From: Scytalidium lignicola
Lineage: Eukaryota > Ascomycota > Leotiomycetes
Assembly (NCBI GenBank): GCA_002812745.2
Contig: NCSJ02000123.1
Location: 55,795-119,794, forward strand
Length of the DNA stretch: 64,000 bases
Direction of reading: 5' to 3'
The notes beneath the pieces were generated by a model. That model saw only the letters and a list, made by a program, of their open reading frames with translations. It was not told the origin of the DNA and ran no database searches. Position 1 is the stretch's first letter. Each line of letters begins with the position of its first letter. Of the stretch, positions 11,181 to 23,757 are shown piece after piece. The position numbers and the translations under genes were made by a program.

Positions 11181-11799
11181 TGAAACACATATAACTGACC
11201 GTATGAGACTTGACTAGAAACATGAGCATGGCTGGCATCTCCGTTAAATTTGACGATAACAAGGTGATTAGAATTTTATAAATAGAGAAAACCTAGCAGT
11301 TTCATTGAGAATCAGTTCTGATTTTCGCTTTTTCGTCATAATCTCTACCTCCTGCTTCAGTTAAGTGACTGGTGGGGAGACAAAGTAAAAGTTCACTATG
11401 AAAGGCGACATTAACTGAGAAATACACCATTCATTTAGTGAACTTTAATACTATTTTTGTGTTTCTTTTTCAAAAAATTTATTTAAGTTCTTTGATAGGT
11501 TAGTTTATTTGGGCTCTCTTTTGCTACGACCCTGAATGAATAAGGAAGAGAAATGAAAGGAAGAAAGAAGAGACTGGATTCCTTCAGGATTTAAACTTGC
11601 ACAGTCAAAGATTGCAAGGAATTACAAAAGGCACTAAAAGGGAACAATTATAGCTAATCAAAGGGGAAATGAATTTTATTAACCAAACTGAGCGTGACTA
11701 TATAAGATGCAGAGGGAACTCCTGATAAACCAAACCAACAAGACATGTATATCTATGAAAAATAGTAACAGATAGCCTCTCCAAAAGGAATAAATATCT
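11181..11799. other. Intergenic, AT-rich; no gene seen
   Basis: Lies between the inverted-repeat element and the 3' end of the BTB gene; short low-complexity runs only. Confidence 0.4.
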
Positions 11800-12447
11800 C
11801 TATCCAAATATCTTTTCTAAAAATCTCTTCCACAACTTTCGTCGCTGCCTCAATGTTGAACGACTTGCGCGATCCGTCCCGACAACTTCATACGAGGGAC
11901 CGGCGTTTCTCCACTCAGACCCCATCCTCGTCTTATACCAACCTCTGAACTCAATCCTCAGTAAGCTTCGAACCTTACTATCATCACTTAATATATCATC
12001 CGCGAGCTCTAAATGATATGATTTAATAGGACATTCATTCGCAATGCCCCTTGCATTCGGATACCTTGGATGCGGCGCAGTGCGAATAAAGCGGAGGTAT
12101 CTGAGGAGCTCCATGTAAGCTACATATTTTATACGCGGAATAAAGAATGCCTCGCCAAGGGCATCGAGGTGGATTAAGGTAGTGATGGAGTTGATTCTTG
12201 GTAGGTTCATGTCGTGGATAATGCTAACGAAGAGTTCGAAGGCTGGTATGTTTAAGTTTGGGAAGTAGAGTCCTCTGCGTAGATGGCCTCCGGAGGAGAT
12301 GAGGGCATCGACGAAGTAGGGGGAACAGGAGATTAGGGCGCAGCGGCTTAACCAGAAGGGTTTGCGGTCCGGGCCTACTTCTACGATCACCATATCGGTG
12401 CCGTCGATGGAGAATACCATTATCTTTCTAGATGACATGGTCAGCAT
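11800..12447 (-). CDS. BTB/POZ-like domain protein
   Basis: Single-exon frame; ATG at 12447 (MLTMSS) or 12438 (MSSRK), giving 215 or 212 residues. The frame stays open upstream, but that part is built on simple repeats and is poor start territory. The order VSIDGTDMVIVEVG..., FWLSRCALISCSPYFVDAL, LYFPNLNIPAFELFVSII and IHLDALGEAFFIPRIKYVAYMEL follows fungal BTB/POZ proteins: a beta hairpin, the L-x-x-x-S-x-x-F helix, the (L)P-x-x-x-x-x-x-F strand and a helix describing 'level of organisation'. BTB domains mediate dimerisation and Cullin-3 binding; the large set of fungal paralogues mostly lacks known function. A basic tail (RQRRKLWKRFLEK) closes the protein. A related gene is at 31250. Confidence 0.65.
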   Translation of the reverse strand: MLTMSSRKIMVFSIDGTDMVIVEVGPDRKPFWLSRCALISCSPYFVDALISSGGHLRRGLYFPNLNIPAFELFVSIIHDMNLPRINSITTLIHLDALGEAFFIPRIKYVAYMELLRYLRFIRTAPHPRYPNARGIANECPIKSYHLELADDILSDDSKVRSLLRIEFRGWYKTRMGSEWRNAGPSYEVVGTDRASRSTLRQRRKLWKRFLEKIFG

Positions 12448-12477
12448 GTCTTCTTGGATATATGGGGATATATATAG

Positions 12478-12575
12478 TGGTGTTGTGTATTTTTTTGGTG
12501 TTGTGTACNTTTTTTGGTGTTGTGTTCTTTTGGTGTTGCGTAGATATAGTGGTGTTGTGTGCTTTTTTTGGTGAT
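12478..12575. repeat. Imperfect tandem repeat of GGTGTTGTGT
   Basis: Five or six copies of ggtgttgtgt(g/a) separated by T runs sit just upstream of the BTB start. One N (12509) lies in a T run, so copy length may be mis-assembled. Confidence 0.7.
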
Positions 12576-13296
12576 AAGTATATGTAAGGTAAATCAATAA
12601 TATACTTAAGTTGATGTTATCAACGTAATGCTGGAGAGGAAAAGAGCTTTGTAACGAGGAACTTCCGTGCCTTAAATAGACGGGAGAAGTTACTTGAGTT
12701 GCTTCAACAAGATCTGAACAGGAGAATTTGTACAGAATAGCATGAGTTCTGAGTGGCAAGGTAAAGGAGGTTGAGTCTAGCAAGAGCTGAACAAGTCGAG
12801 TCCGAACAAAGGAAACATAGAGTGAACAAAGATGCACAACAACCCCTTTCCTGAACAATTAATATTGTGTTGAGCAACTACTAGAACAAAGGAACACAAT
12901 AATTACTGGTCAGGTAAACGAACACTTGTGTAGTTTTCAGGAAACCTCCCTGGGTGTTAATTAGATAGGACACATTGATACCATATTGTTGTGGAGTAAT
13001 TATATCCCTGAAAAATCGATATATCATTTCTGGAGGATAATCAGACTAGACCAAATTTTCTTGAAGCTATTGTTCGAGTATCGGCATCTACCTGAAAAAA
13101 ACCCCCCAGCAGATATATCCTTTAGTTTTGCTAACATAAATAAAATAACCATAAAATCCTGCTTGAAGAGTAACAACAAAGAAAAANGAAAAAGGTAAAC
13201 GTGAGCCGTATCTGAAATCAGCACAACAGTAAGAAAAAATCCGTAACTATCGTCATACATCAATCCTCAAAAAAGTAAAGCATAAATAAATGCTCA
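12576..13296. other. Intergenic between BTB gene and protease gene
   Basis: No convincing ORF; holds the BTB promoter side and the 3' side of the downstream protease gene. An N occurs at 13187 in an A run. Confidence 0.4.
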
Positions 13297-14879
13297 CTAA
13301 GCCAGCGATCCCATCGGATCCCAAAGAGGGAGGACAGTAGCTTTCGTCTTTAAAACATCTCTGACCTCTTTGCTTACGAATCGCGGCTCAACGACAGCCT
13401 GGTATACAAACTCATCCATCCATTGATCACTCATCACGAACCATCCATCGCTTCCAGCATCAGTTCCCCAACTGTTTTGTACTCTCCATCGTACACTTTC
13501 ACCATCCTCGAGATGTACACCGGTCAGCACCATCGCGTGTGTCATAGCACTTTCGCCAGTTTGTAAACGCTGGGCTTTTGTCATTCCAAGACGGACGTTA
13601 AATCCTAGCTCGTAGTCAATAAGGCCGGTGTCCATTATTCCAGAGCCTGAATTAGAATATTTCCCTACGTCCGAGCCGAAGAAGATGGGCAGCCCGGACT
13701 GGAGCATAGCTACACACGCCTTTTTCAATACTGGCATGGGCACATTCACGTAGGTTATACCACGACCGCCGATAATATTTCCAAGCCGTTCGACGGTAAG
13801 AAGGGTGTTGTATTCATGGCGCGGGTCGTGCACTAAAGAGAACATGTCGTGAATCTTGGTGTTGGTTATGCGGATTGATTGCGAAGTGGAGAGCTCCTCG
13901 GCAAAGTCCAGGGGTGTAGTCTTCAGTGTGCCTGCTTTGCCGTCCTTGTCAAGGTAAGACCAAGTGAACTCTTGGGTGGGAGATGGAGGAGGACCAAGCG
14001 TGAGGGTTAGGATCAAGTGAATTTCTTGCATCATTTTCTCTTTGACATCATTTATTTGCGCGTTGTTTGCTGACTTGGCAAGGGAGCGGAGTTGGAGGGC
14101 GTCTTCGCGCAACTTAGTCGTTATGATGCTATTAATCGCAGATGATGCTTTTGCGTTGAAGCTATCCGGGTACAGGACCTGTGGAACCAGACCATATTTC
14201 TTGACCAAATTATAAACCATATCCCATTGGCCACCATCGCTAACGGGATTACTGAGGAGCGTCCGGATTAGCCTGCTATCCAGATCTTCGTTTGCTGTAT
14301 CAAGGACCTGTTCAAGGAAGAAGTTGGCCTTTTCAAGCTTATCATAAAAGAAGAGGTAGGCTTGAGAAAGCTCAAAGTTGTCAAGGCTATGTCTCTTCAT
14401 CAGCGCTACCCTGAAGACATTCGTAGATGCGAAGAGCCAGCAGCGTCCAGATTGTCGCTGATTAGTGATAGGTGCTCCTTCAAAGGGAATCTTGACGTTG
14501 AAGACCTGTTGGTCTTTAATGGCGGTGGAGCGTGAGGTTAAAACAGTTCTGGGGTCTGCAGAACTCAGCGCTGAGAGGGCAAGACTGGGTGGGCGTTAGT
14601 TTAAAGTAGTTGAGAGAAAGGCGACCATTAGAGGATATATCTGACTGACCGGTTCTTCGGATCCTGGAATAGTTGATGTTCCCATTTTTCTAGTCTTGTA
14701 GCAGACAGACTTGACGGAGATCTCAGGGATGGATCAAAGGACTTTGAACTATGCGCTCCTTTCTCTACGTGAACGTACTCTTCATCAGATGCGACCTCGC
14801 CTTTGACTTCTAAGGCTCGTAGGCGCTCGATGACCAGCTTCTCGTTAATGATCGGTGCTTTTGATTGATTCGCGCCCAT
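13297..14879 (-). CDS. lap3: Bleomycin hydrolase-type cysteine aminopeptidase (peptidase C1B)
   Basis: Two exons, 14650-14879 and 13297-14584, joined across a 65-bp intron with a TAAACTAAC branch site; 505 residues, the usual family size. All three catalytic residues are visible: Cys in TNQRQSGRCWLFASTN, His in ESAMTHAMVLTG and Asn in RVQNSWG. Other family blocks are ELSQAYLFFYDKLEKANFFL, DGGQWDMVYNLVKKYGLVP and the C-terminal VLPLWDPMGSLA, the tail that in yeast Lap3/Gal6 sits in the active site. The enzyme is a cytosolic hexameric aminopeptidase acting on peptides, homocysteine thiolactone and bleomycin. The N-terminus MGANQSK starts with Met-Gly and resembles an N-myristoylation signal. 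Acceptor placement (14585-14586) is fixed by the motif KNR-LALSALSSADP. Confidence 0.94.
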
Positions 14880-16874
14880 GATGGAGATGTTTACGAGGAT
14901 GATACACTCTAGAATTTGTTCTTTTCTTTAGTCTTTGGCTTTTCAAGTCGAAATATAAGATAAGATGGTAGGTTAGTGGATGAGGACAACAAGGTATTGT
15001 AGGTTGAGGTCGTTATCTAAGTCGCGATAAGCGGGGTATCATTCCGGGCTTACGAGTTGCTCCTTTGGGATTGCATTTCACCACACATACTTAGAGAGGC
15101 GGCTTGATATCGTCGGCCTCTTACTACTGTCTGGCTCGAATCCAGGTTTTGATAGCTATTTCCATCCATATCCCATCAGCTCTTGGACACATCTATTTGG
15201 GGTTTTTTTCAGTTCGGGCAAGCCGATAGATGGTCTCAGATATCCGAGCAGCTCATTCGTGCAGAGATGCTTTACCAGGAAGGGGGTGCCTCCATCATCT
15301 CCAAACTCTCTCTGGCCGAACTCTGGATTAAAGTGTAGGGATGAAGTTGAGATATTTTCTCAGTTACAGGCATTCATTCCTGCCTCAGTATCTCTTTGTC
15401 AACATTGAGGATGCAGATCTCTGGCTGTACATACGGCATGGTAGGGAAGACCGTGGGGCTGTTGGGCAATTGGCTCTTAGGAGAGAGTACTGGTACCCAG
15501 CATCCTGCTTGAACCTTTTCTTGTACAGTACAGTACGAATGGCATCTACCGCCTCTCCTGCATAAGAACGCATAAATCAAGATCGCACTAGTTATTCTAT
15601 CTCCTGCTTAGCTCTTGGGTTGAGAAGAGAGTGCCTGCTCTTACGCAAGCTAATCTCGAAGCTGTCCCCTACCTTCGTAGCAAAGAGCTGGCATGCTCTG
15701 AGGATGTCACGCGATCAGCAGCTCCGGCGGATGCTTCTACCCAGGGTAAAAACACAAGTTGCTATTGATAAACCAGAAAGATGCTTAGATGCTTCTAGTC
15801 AGCCTCATTCTCCGAGCATCGCACACGAAAAGGAGAGACGAGAGACGAAAGACGATTGGTCTCGTGGTTGGCCATACGAAAGCGGCGAATCCAGCGATCT
15901 CCCCAAAATAGCAAGACGCCCTTTCCTTCAACCAGCTAAAAGCCTCTCACGCCTCTCACGCCTCTCACGCCTCTCCAACTTCCCTGGCAGCCGTTAACCG
16001 CGACACCTCCAGTACTCCAAACATAGTCGAAACCCAACTGCATATGCAAGTACCGCAGCGACAAAATAAAAGGAGGGTCCAAAGGACACAACCACAGAAT
16101 CACGGAAAGAATAATAATCAACCAACGGCGCGCACCTTGACCTTTCTCTTTTGCGCGCTGTGCAACGTCACAGCCCAACCTCACCCTTGAGACCCTGGCT
16201 TTTGGCTGCTGGTAGGGTCGTCGTAAAGACGCGATAGGGCGAAAGCGCTGCGTTTGCGTAGAGTTTCGCCTCCTGAACGTCATTCTCTCGTTGACGATTG
16301 CCGCCCCACCAAACAACCAAACACCAACAAGCAAGCATCTTGGCCAGCGTCAGAAGACCCATTGGGAGTCGCTTTGGAGCTACAGGGGAAAAAAGTTTAT
16401 TATACCTCTCTTTGTCTCCTCATCCTGCTCGTCTTTGCCCTGCAGCTGCTTTCCCTCGCGCACAACACAGCTTCTCCCGTCGCGAGTAGATTGGCCCGCC
16501 CGACGCAAGTGTTCAGCGGGGTCGAGTCCAGGCAGAACTCGAACTCCAAAATCAGAAGATAAGTGGGAGCAGCACGGCTACCTGCAGAATCTTCCACTTG
16601 TCATCATTTTACTCCTGGACCGGTGATTTGGCAGCTGGCACTGCTTTTGGCTCGAAGGTATCCATGCCCTTTCTCCCTCAAGTCGTCCTTACAACACGTA
16701 CCTGGAACCAATGCTAACCGGCCAGATGAACAGTTAAATACTTTCGCTGCGAATTCTCTCTTCTCCTCCATATCGAATAGTATATACCGTCGCGCACAAT
16801 CCAGACAAGATATACTCTTGTCTCTTTTTTACTTCATCGGGACCAAATCTCTGCAATAAGAGAACGCCGCCATC
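14880..16874. promoter_or_regulatory. Shared 5' region of divergent protease and DUF8035-like genes
   Basis: Nearly 2 kb with many short overlapping frames but no domain. Contains TGTACAGTACAGTACG at 15522, a CTCTCACGC repeat at 15942-15976, and CT-rich leader sequence running into the ATG at 16875. A 98-codon frame at 16563-16859 ends just before that ATG and is probably leader. Confidence 0.4.
15942..15976. repeat. Tandem 9-mer, CTCTCACGC x4
   Basis: Nearly four perfect copies in series; a simple minisatellite within a promoter region. Confidence 0.8.
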
Positions 16875-19510
16875 ATGGACGACCGCTATCGGCCACGCCG
16901 CCCTCGCTCACCAACTTACAATCCCGGCCGAGCCTCGTTGCCCATCAATGTCGGCCATGTCCCCACATATGGTGGTTATCATTTGCATGCAGTTCCGGGT
17001 AGACAGGAGGTAATCACAAACCCTCGAAGCAGTGGTGATCGTCTCGCCAGTCCTGTCACGACTACGACCTACAAAGTCGCACCGGATATTCCAGGCCGCA
17101 GTAATAGTGTCCGGGACGGTCATCGACATCGGAGCTCAACTTTGGACTCGTATGGCCGCCCAGTTGTCCCAGCTATCACCACGACGGCGCCGAGGTACCG
17201 ACCTGTTATTCATAGTGCCGTTGCACCAGTGTCGAGCCCTAGCACAATGCAATATCGGGCTGGTGAGGAGGACTACTATGCTGTACCGGCGTCTTCAGGT
17301 AGTCGGGATCACCACCATCATAATCGGTACCATCACAAGAGATTTAGTACAATGGATAATTCAGATGTGAGCCGGATAACAGAAGGTCGTGAAGAAGATC
17401 GGCTTGGTGTTGGGTATGGCAGAGAAGGGCCAAGATACTCGGGAACTAGATCTCGACCCGTGTATCCACGCTCCTTGGTGCGGCATCCAGACACTGTGGC
17501 TGATGATTATGGTGATGATGGTTATGGGTATACAAATCCTAGGGATTTAGCACAGTACGATCTCGACCATAGTGGAACAAAACATCATTCTCATTCCCGC
17601 CGGGATAGCTTTGAACCTAGAAGCAGACCTACAAACCTATCCGCTACTTATTATGACGGTGGTGGCTATTCTAGATCTTATGAGAATCGGGAACGTGGCC
17701 TGCCTCCAAGCTCGAGAGGATTTGACCGCATTCCTCCCGGTGAGGCTCCTTATGATCAGGGTGGAATGCGGATGCCAGCGGTTCCACAACCTCCCCCTCC
17801 AATTCCTGCTAAAATATCCAATGTCGATCCTTCATTTGATTCTGACGAGCATCGGAGAAGCTCCCGTCGACCTGTCTCACTGTATCAAGAGCGAGATCAT
17901 AGAAGACCACATAGAGACGAATATTATGAACGTGATGATGACTTACGAGAGAGATTTGAGCGGAGACACGAACAGCATGATGACAGACACGATGAAAGAC
18001 ATGACGAACACCATGATGATAAATACCGTGATCGATACGATGAAAGAACGCATCCTAGTCATGGTGATAGACCTGAGAGATCGGACAAGACTGAACGAGA
18101 TGACCGTTCTGACCACAAGGATAAAAAAGACCGCCATGGTCTTCGGGATACACTCGTTGGCATTGCTGCAACAAGTCTTGGTCTAGTTCCGGCGACCATA
18201 GGTTCTAAAGATGACGAAAGGGACAATGAGAAAGAGAGAAGTGACCGAGATGAGCCTAGGAGATCCAGAGACAAAGATTATGGAGATGACTCGCGAAGGA
18301 GACGGGAGTATAAGGAGGGTGGGGACCCAGTTGATCTGACTGGTAGAGACCCGTTGGAGAAGCCATCTTATCGCGATGATAGGGATCGTGGAAAAAACCA
18401 CAGCCCTTCGACAAAGGATAATTTAGGTAATGTTGACTTGAGTGGTCGAGATCCAAAGGAGAGACCACGTTCACGCGATGAACGAGACAAACGAGACAAA
18501 CGAGATAGCGATGGCGAGACACATTCTCGCCGGAGATCTAGACGGGATTCTGATGCAAATAGTAACGCAGTTGATGACTCGTCGGACAGTGCAGCAGCAC
18601 CGCGATCTCGTCAACCACGATCAAGACGAGAATCTGGTCCTTCAACCCCATTTAATCCCAAAGACACTATGGATTTAAAGGCCCTTAAGGAAGCGCTTGC
18701 AGCTAAAGATGCATCAGCAAAGAAAGAAAGTCCACCTACCTCTCAGAAGGAATCTCGAGATGCTGCTGATATTAGGCCTGATTCCTCAGGCAGAGATGAC
18801 CGTGGCCGTTCGGATGAGAAGTTTGAAAACCGACAACTTCGCGTTGTCTCTCCGCCTCGCGAGAAATCAGTGGAGAAACCTGTCAAAGGGATCCTTCGTC
18901 AACCACGAGAAAGATTCCCTGAGGATCCCGTGCCAATCAGGGAAGGTGTAGCACCGCATAAAGACGCAAAGAAAGATGGCATACCGCCTGATGCACGCTG
19001 GACAAAAATTAGCCGTCGGCTTGTGAATCCGGAAGCACTAGAGGCCGGAATGGAGAGATACGAAGCTCGAGAGGATTTTGTTATTGTTCTTAGGGTTCTT
19101 ACGAAAGAGGAAGTTCAAACTTATGCTAATTTAACGCAGAAGATTAGAGGTATGACAACTATTAAGTTTTTAGCTTCCCTTTCAAACCTATTTGATAACG
19201 AAGACTGATACTAATGCTACTTCTAGCTGAGCGTGAAGAAGCCGAAGAAATCGCCCGTCGTCGTGCGCGCCGCGAGCGTCATGAACGTCATAAGCGTGAA
19301 TCATATGATCCTCGCCGCCATCGCTCCCGCCATTACGATAGTAAAGATCGATCATCACATTCAGAATCTGATTCCACTGACTATGACGAAGATGATCGTT
19401 TCGTTTATGGCGAAGAGAAGCCAAAGATGCTTGAAGGACCACCACCAAAATCTGCAAGACCATTGAGCACAGCTGAGAGAGCCATTATGAGTGGGGGACT
19501 GGGGCCTTGA
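16875..19510 (+). CDS. Large charged, mostly disordered protein with DUF8035-like domain
   Basis: Exons 16875-19149 and 19227-19510, 852 residues. The first 600 residues are low complexity: Arg/Pro/Tyr-rich, then a long Asp/Arg/His/Glu run (EQHDDRHDERHDEHHDD) and two DLxGRDPxEKP-type units. The ordered part is near residues 675-790: KGILRQPRERFPEDPVP, then IPPDARWTKISRRLVNPEAL and DFVIVLRVLTKEEVQ, the pattern of the fungal DUF8035 family. Residues after the intron are Arg-rich helix (ARRRARRERHERHKRE) and an acidic-to-basic tail ending STAERAIMSGGLGP. The frame crosses the intron cleanly (KIR-A-EREEAEE). Function is unknown; nuclear or RNA-linked roles are only a guess from composition. Confidence 0.85.
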
Positions 19511-20392
19511 AACGCTGTCGGAGTGAATCAAGGGTGTAAGAATTGATTTTTTTTGTTAATGCGCAACATATTGGTGGCATGAATCTTCTACTGGAAAAAG
19601 TAACATAAAAGTGGAGTACGGTGGAGTTTTATTGTCTCATTCGAATAATTACTCGAGTGAGCGAGGGGTTTATATCATCATTGCTTAAAAGGGTTCATGA
19701 CTATAATGATCTGATTATTTTGAACGAGCTGCATGATCTATGGATAGTTGGTATGATAGAAAGATGAGAGACACTCACTATAATTAATAATAAAAGCCGT
19801 CATTGTTGTCATACTGTCAAGAATTGACCTTGTTTATAATTTATTTAGGTACCCGATTCTAGAGCGAAGGCTTTAAAAATTGCTCATATTGTGTCCATTA
19901 TCAGGAAGGAAGATCCTTCTTATATCTTCAAATGTGTCTTTTATGTATCCAAAGCACCTCTTTAGATATTCCAGCTCACTGAAGTGTATTCCACACATGC
20001 GGCATGTCAAATTAGCGTTTAGTACTAAACGTTGTGTGAAATTCTATTTTATCATAATTACACTTCACTTTATTTTAGCTTGTTTTTCTTAATAATAATG
20101 ATCAACTAACTATAAATCATCAGAATATTATAAAATATCAGGAAAGGTTCGTAAAAATAGTTTTACTAAGATATCTAGGCAGTCATACTGGGGTTATGAT
20201 GGTACTGACTGTATTGAAATAGATAATATGGCGAAAGTTTATGATTACGAATGGAGAAGAGGTAGAATTAGAAATGTACGTGATCCGGTGAAGGGAAGAG
20301 GCCATCAACGCAAAAGACATCATTCGCCTTAACTTTACCCCTCCATGCATCACATCCCACCAGCGACAAAGTACAACCTTTCTCACAACGAT
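19511..20392. other. Intergenic, AT-rich; no gene seen
   Basis: Holds the 3' region of the DUF8035-like gene and the promoter and 5' leader of the Rqc2 gene. Confidence 0.4.
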
Positions 20393-23300
20393 ATGAAGCA
20401 ACGATTCTCCTCCATAGATGTCAAGGTATGCTTGTGTTGTCTAATACTTCCTGTGTAGCTTCTTATTTGTATATCTAGGTCATTGCACATGAATTGTCCA
20501 AAGCTCTCGTCACTCTACGAGTGTCGAATATCTACGACCTCTCTACCAAGATCTTCCTGATCAAATTTGCAAAGCCAGATAATAAGAAGCAGATTATCAT
20601 TGACTCAGGATTTCGGTGTCATCTGACAGAATTTGCTCGAGCCACTGCTGCAGCTCCGTCCCCCTTTGTCGCGAAAATGAGAAAGTACCTTCGGACAAGA
20701 CGGGTAACTGCGGTTTCGCAAGTTGGGACAGATAGGATCATTGAGTTTCAATTTAGTGATGGGCAGTATAGGTTATATCTAGAGTTCTATGCTGGAGGAA
20801 ACATCATTCTTACTGATGCGGACCTCCATATATTAGCATTGCTACGAGTGGTGTCGGAAGGGGAAAGCCAAGAACAGTTGCGCGTGGGTCTGACATACTC
20901 CTTGGAGAACAGACAGAATTATGGAGGGGTCCCAGCCTTAACAAAAGAGAGGTTACGAGGTGCCTTGCAAAAGGCAGTAGATCGAGGAGATGGTGGGCCG
21001 GCAACGGACAGAGCATCGAAGAAGAAGGCAGCAGATGCTCTGAGAAAAGCCTTGGCTGTTTCTATCACGGAATACCCACCGATGCTAGTAGATCATGCTA
21101 TGCGCATTACTAACTTTGATTCGACGCTCAAGCCTGCCGATGTGTTGCAGAGTACAGTTCTTCTAGATCATTTGATGCAGTCACTCCAGGAGGCACAAAA
21201 AGTGGTCCAAGAGATTACAAGTTCAGACGTTTCGAAAGGATATATCATTGCTAAAAGGACAAATAATGGGTCTGAAAGATCTATAGAGCAAGCTGAACAG
21301 GGTGATGATACCCGAAAGGGCCTCATATATGAAGATTTCCATCCGTTCCGGCCGCAGCAGTTCGAAGATGACCCAAATCTTACTTTTTTGCAATTTGATG
21401 GCTTCAACAAGACTGTAGATGAATTCTTCTCTTCAATTGAAGGACAGAAGTTAGAGTCTAGATTACATGACAGAGAAGCCGCTGCGAAGCGCAAGATTGA
21501 AGCTGCCCGACAGGACCAGGCTAAGAGATTAGGTGGGCTGCAAGAACTCCAGACGCTTAACGAACGCAAGGCAGCAGCTATAGAAGTCAATGTCAGCCGA
21601 GTGCAAGAGGCTATAGATGCTGTGAATGGCCTTGTTGCGCAAGGGATTGATTGGGTTGAGATTGGGAAGCTCATTGAGCTGGAGCAGAAAAGAAACAACC
21701 CTGTTGCGACGATGATCAAGTTGCCTCTAAAACTAGAGAGCAACAGCATTACAATACTGCTTGATGAAGAAGTCATTGAGGATGATGACTCTGCCTACGA
21801 AACAGATAGTGAGGCATTAGACAGCGATGATGATGATGATGCCAATCAGAAGAAGAAAAGCCAGAGTAAACAGAAGGTAGTAGATTCAAGGCTTGCGATA
21901 GATGTTAATTTGGAACTATCACCATGGAGTAATGCAAGGGAATATTACGATCAGCGAAGGTATGCAGTAATCAAGGAACAAAAAACATTGCAGTCCTCGA
22001 CAAAGGCGCTGAAAAGTACCGAAATCAAGATTCAGCAAGACCTAAAGAAGAGTTTGAAGCAAGAAAAAGCAGTCCTACGTCCTGTGCGAAGCTCAATGTG
22101 GTTTGAGAAATTCCACTGGTTCATATCTTCGGATGGATACTTGGTACTAGGTGGAAAAGACGCTCAACAGAACGAGATTCTTTACAGGAAGTATCTCCAG
22201 AAAGGCGATGTGTACGTCCATGCCGATCTTCATGGGGCATCAACTGTAGTTATCCGGAATAATCCTAAGACACCGGATGCACCGATCCCACCATCAACGC
22301 TATCACAAGCTGGAACCCTGGCAGTTGCTTCTTCCAGTGCTTGGGATTCCAAGGCAGGAATGCCTGCTTGGTGGGTCAACGCTGATCAAGTATCGAAATC
22401 CGCTCCGACCGGGGAGTTCCTTCCCACCGGAAGTTTTATGGTGAGGGGAAAGAAGAACTTCTTACCTCCTGCTCAATTGTTGCTCGGTTTTGGTGTATTA
22501 TTCCAGATCTCTGATGAAAGTAAAGGTAGACATGTTAAGCATAGACTTATGGATGACGAGGCTATAGCTATCTCTGAAACAAATACCAGCACTAGAGCTG
22601 ATCGGAAGGCCGAGGATGACCATGAGAATGACTACGAAGAGCAGGAATCATCTGACTCTGTTAAAGGCGATGAACCGGCGGGAGGTGCTAGTAGAGATGC
22701 CGACAAAGAAATTGAAGATGACCAGGACTTCTCTGATGGTGAAGAGGAAGAGGAAGTGCAGCAAACCAACTCATTGCAGCCTGGATCACTGTCAAAAGGG
22801 AGTGACAACGATGACAATAATGATGATGAAGCTACCACTCCTGCCCAAGGGATCTCTAAGCTTAAAATCGAGGAACCGGCACCTACTGAGGAGAATAGTG
22901 GCTCCGAGTCTGGGGAAGAGGAGAACTACACGGAGCAAACTCAAACGGGAACTCAAACACCGAGTCAACAATCGAGCAGAACTTCAGGACCACTAAAGCG
23001 TGGGAAACGAGGGAAGGCGAAGAAGATTGCAAGAAAGTATAAGGACCAAGATGAAGAAGACCGTCTAGCAGCGAGACTCCTCACTGGTGGCGCTGCAGGG
23101 CTCGAAAAAGCCAAAGCAGAAGCGAAAGCAAAAGCAGAACGCGAGGCTGAGCTCGCGTTTCAAAAAGAGCGCCGAAGAGCTCAGCATCAACGCACCCAGA
23201 ATGAGATAGCAGAGACAGAGGAGATGCGGAAAGCAATGCTCGAAGAAGGGATCGAGACTCTTGAACCAGATGAGTTAGAGAAGATGACCGCATTGGATAC

Positions 23301-23721
23301 CTTTGTGGGAACACCACTCCCTGGTGACGAGATCCTCGAAGCTATCCCCGTATGTGCACCGTGGAACGCAATGGGAAGATACAAATACAAGGTGAAATTG
23401 CAACCAGGGACGGTGAAGAAGGGCAAGGCTGTCAAGGAGATCTTGAGTAGGTGGCTTGCTGGTGCAGCCTCAAGTAACAAAGGCAAGAGTAAGGCCGTGG
23501 ATGAAAGGAGTCAAGATACGGAACGAATGTGGCCTAGGGAGATTGAGTTATTGAGGGGTTGGAAGATGGAGGAGGTAGTTAATGTTGTCCCGGTGGGGAA
23601 GGTGAGGGTTATGATGTCTGGTGGGAGTGCAGCAGGAGGTGGTGGAGGTGGAGGTGGGAATGGGTCGAAGGGTGGACAGGGAAAAGGAGGGAAAGGAGGT
23701 AAAGGCGGAAAGAAGAGGTAA
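20393..23721 (+). CDS. rqc2: Ribosome quality control complex subunit 2 (Rqc2/Tae2/NEMF)
   Basis: A tiny first exon, 20393-20425, encodes MKQRFSSIDVK; after a 53-bp intron the second exon, 20479-23721, continues VIAHELSKAL; 1,091 residues in all. This is the full NEMF/Rqc2 layout: NFACT-N (FbpA-like) from the start including the conserved Asp9, a coiled-coil middle, the NFACT-R domain (MWFEKFHWFISSDGYLVLGG, GDVYVHADLHGASTVVIRN), a long acidic disordered stretch, and the NFACT-C domain (PVCAPWNAMGRYKYKVKLQPG). In stalled 60S subunits Rqc2 binds nascent-chain tRNA, recruits Listerin/Ltn1 and adds C-terminal Ala/Thr (CAT) tails. The very C-terminus is a Gly run followed by GKGGKGGKKR. The TTG at 20494 is not the start: the split-exon ATG restores the universally conserved N-terminus. 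Confidence 0.96.
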
Positions 23722-23757
23722 AGGCGGAAAGAAGAGGTAAAGGCGGAAAGAAGAGGT
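23701..23757. repeat. Three perfect 19-bp tandem repeats across the rqc2 stop codon
   Basis: AAAGGCGGAAAGAAGAGGT is repeated at 23701, 23720 and 23739. The stop TAA (23719-23721) spans the first junction. Because 19 is not a multiple of three, each copy shifts frame. Confidence 0.95.

Noticed and set aside
12448..12858. N-terminal extension of the BTB protein to 12858
   Set aside because: It is mostly translated tandem repeat and T-rich sequence with an N; the BTB fold starts after ATG 12447.
15100..15160. tRNA-like TCTGGCTCGAATCCAGG
   Set aside because: Resembles a T-arm but has the wrong first loop base and no D-arm, anticodon arm or acceptor pairing could be drawn.
20494..23721. Starting Rqc2 at the TTG at 20494
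   Set aside because: The conserved MKQRFSSIDVK N-terminus is encoded by a small upstream exon with good splice signals, so TTG is internal.
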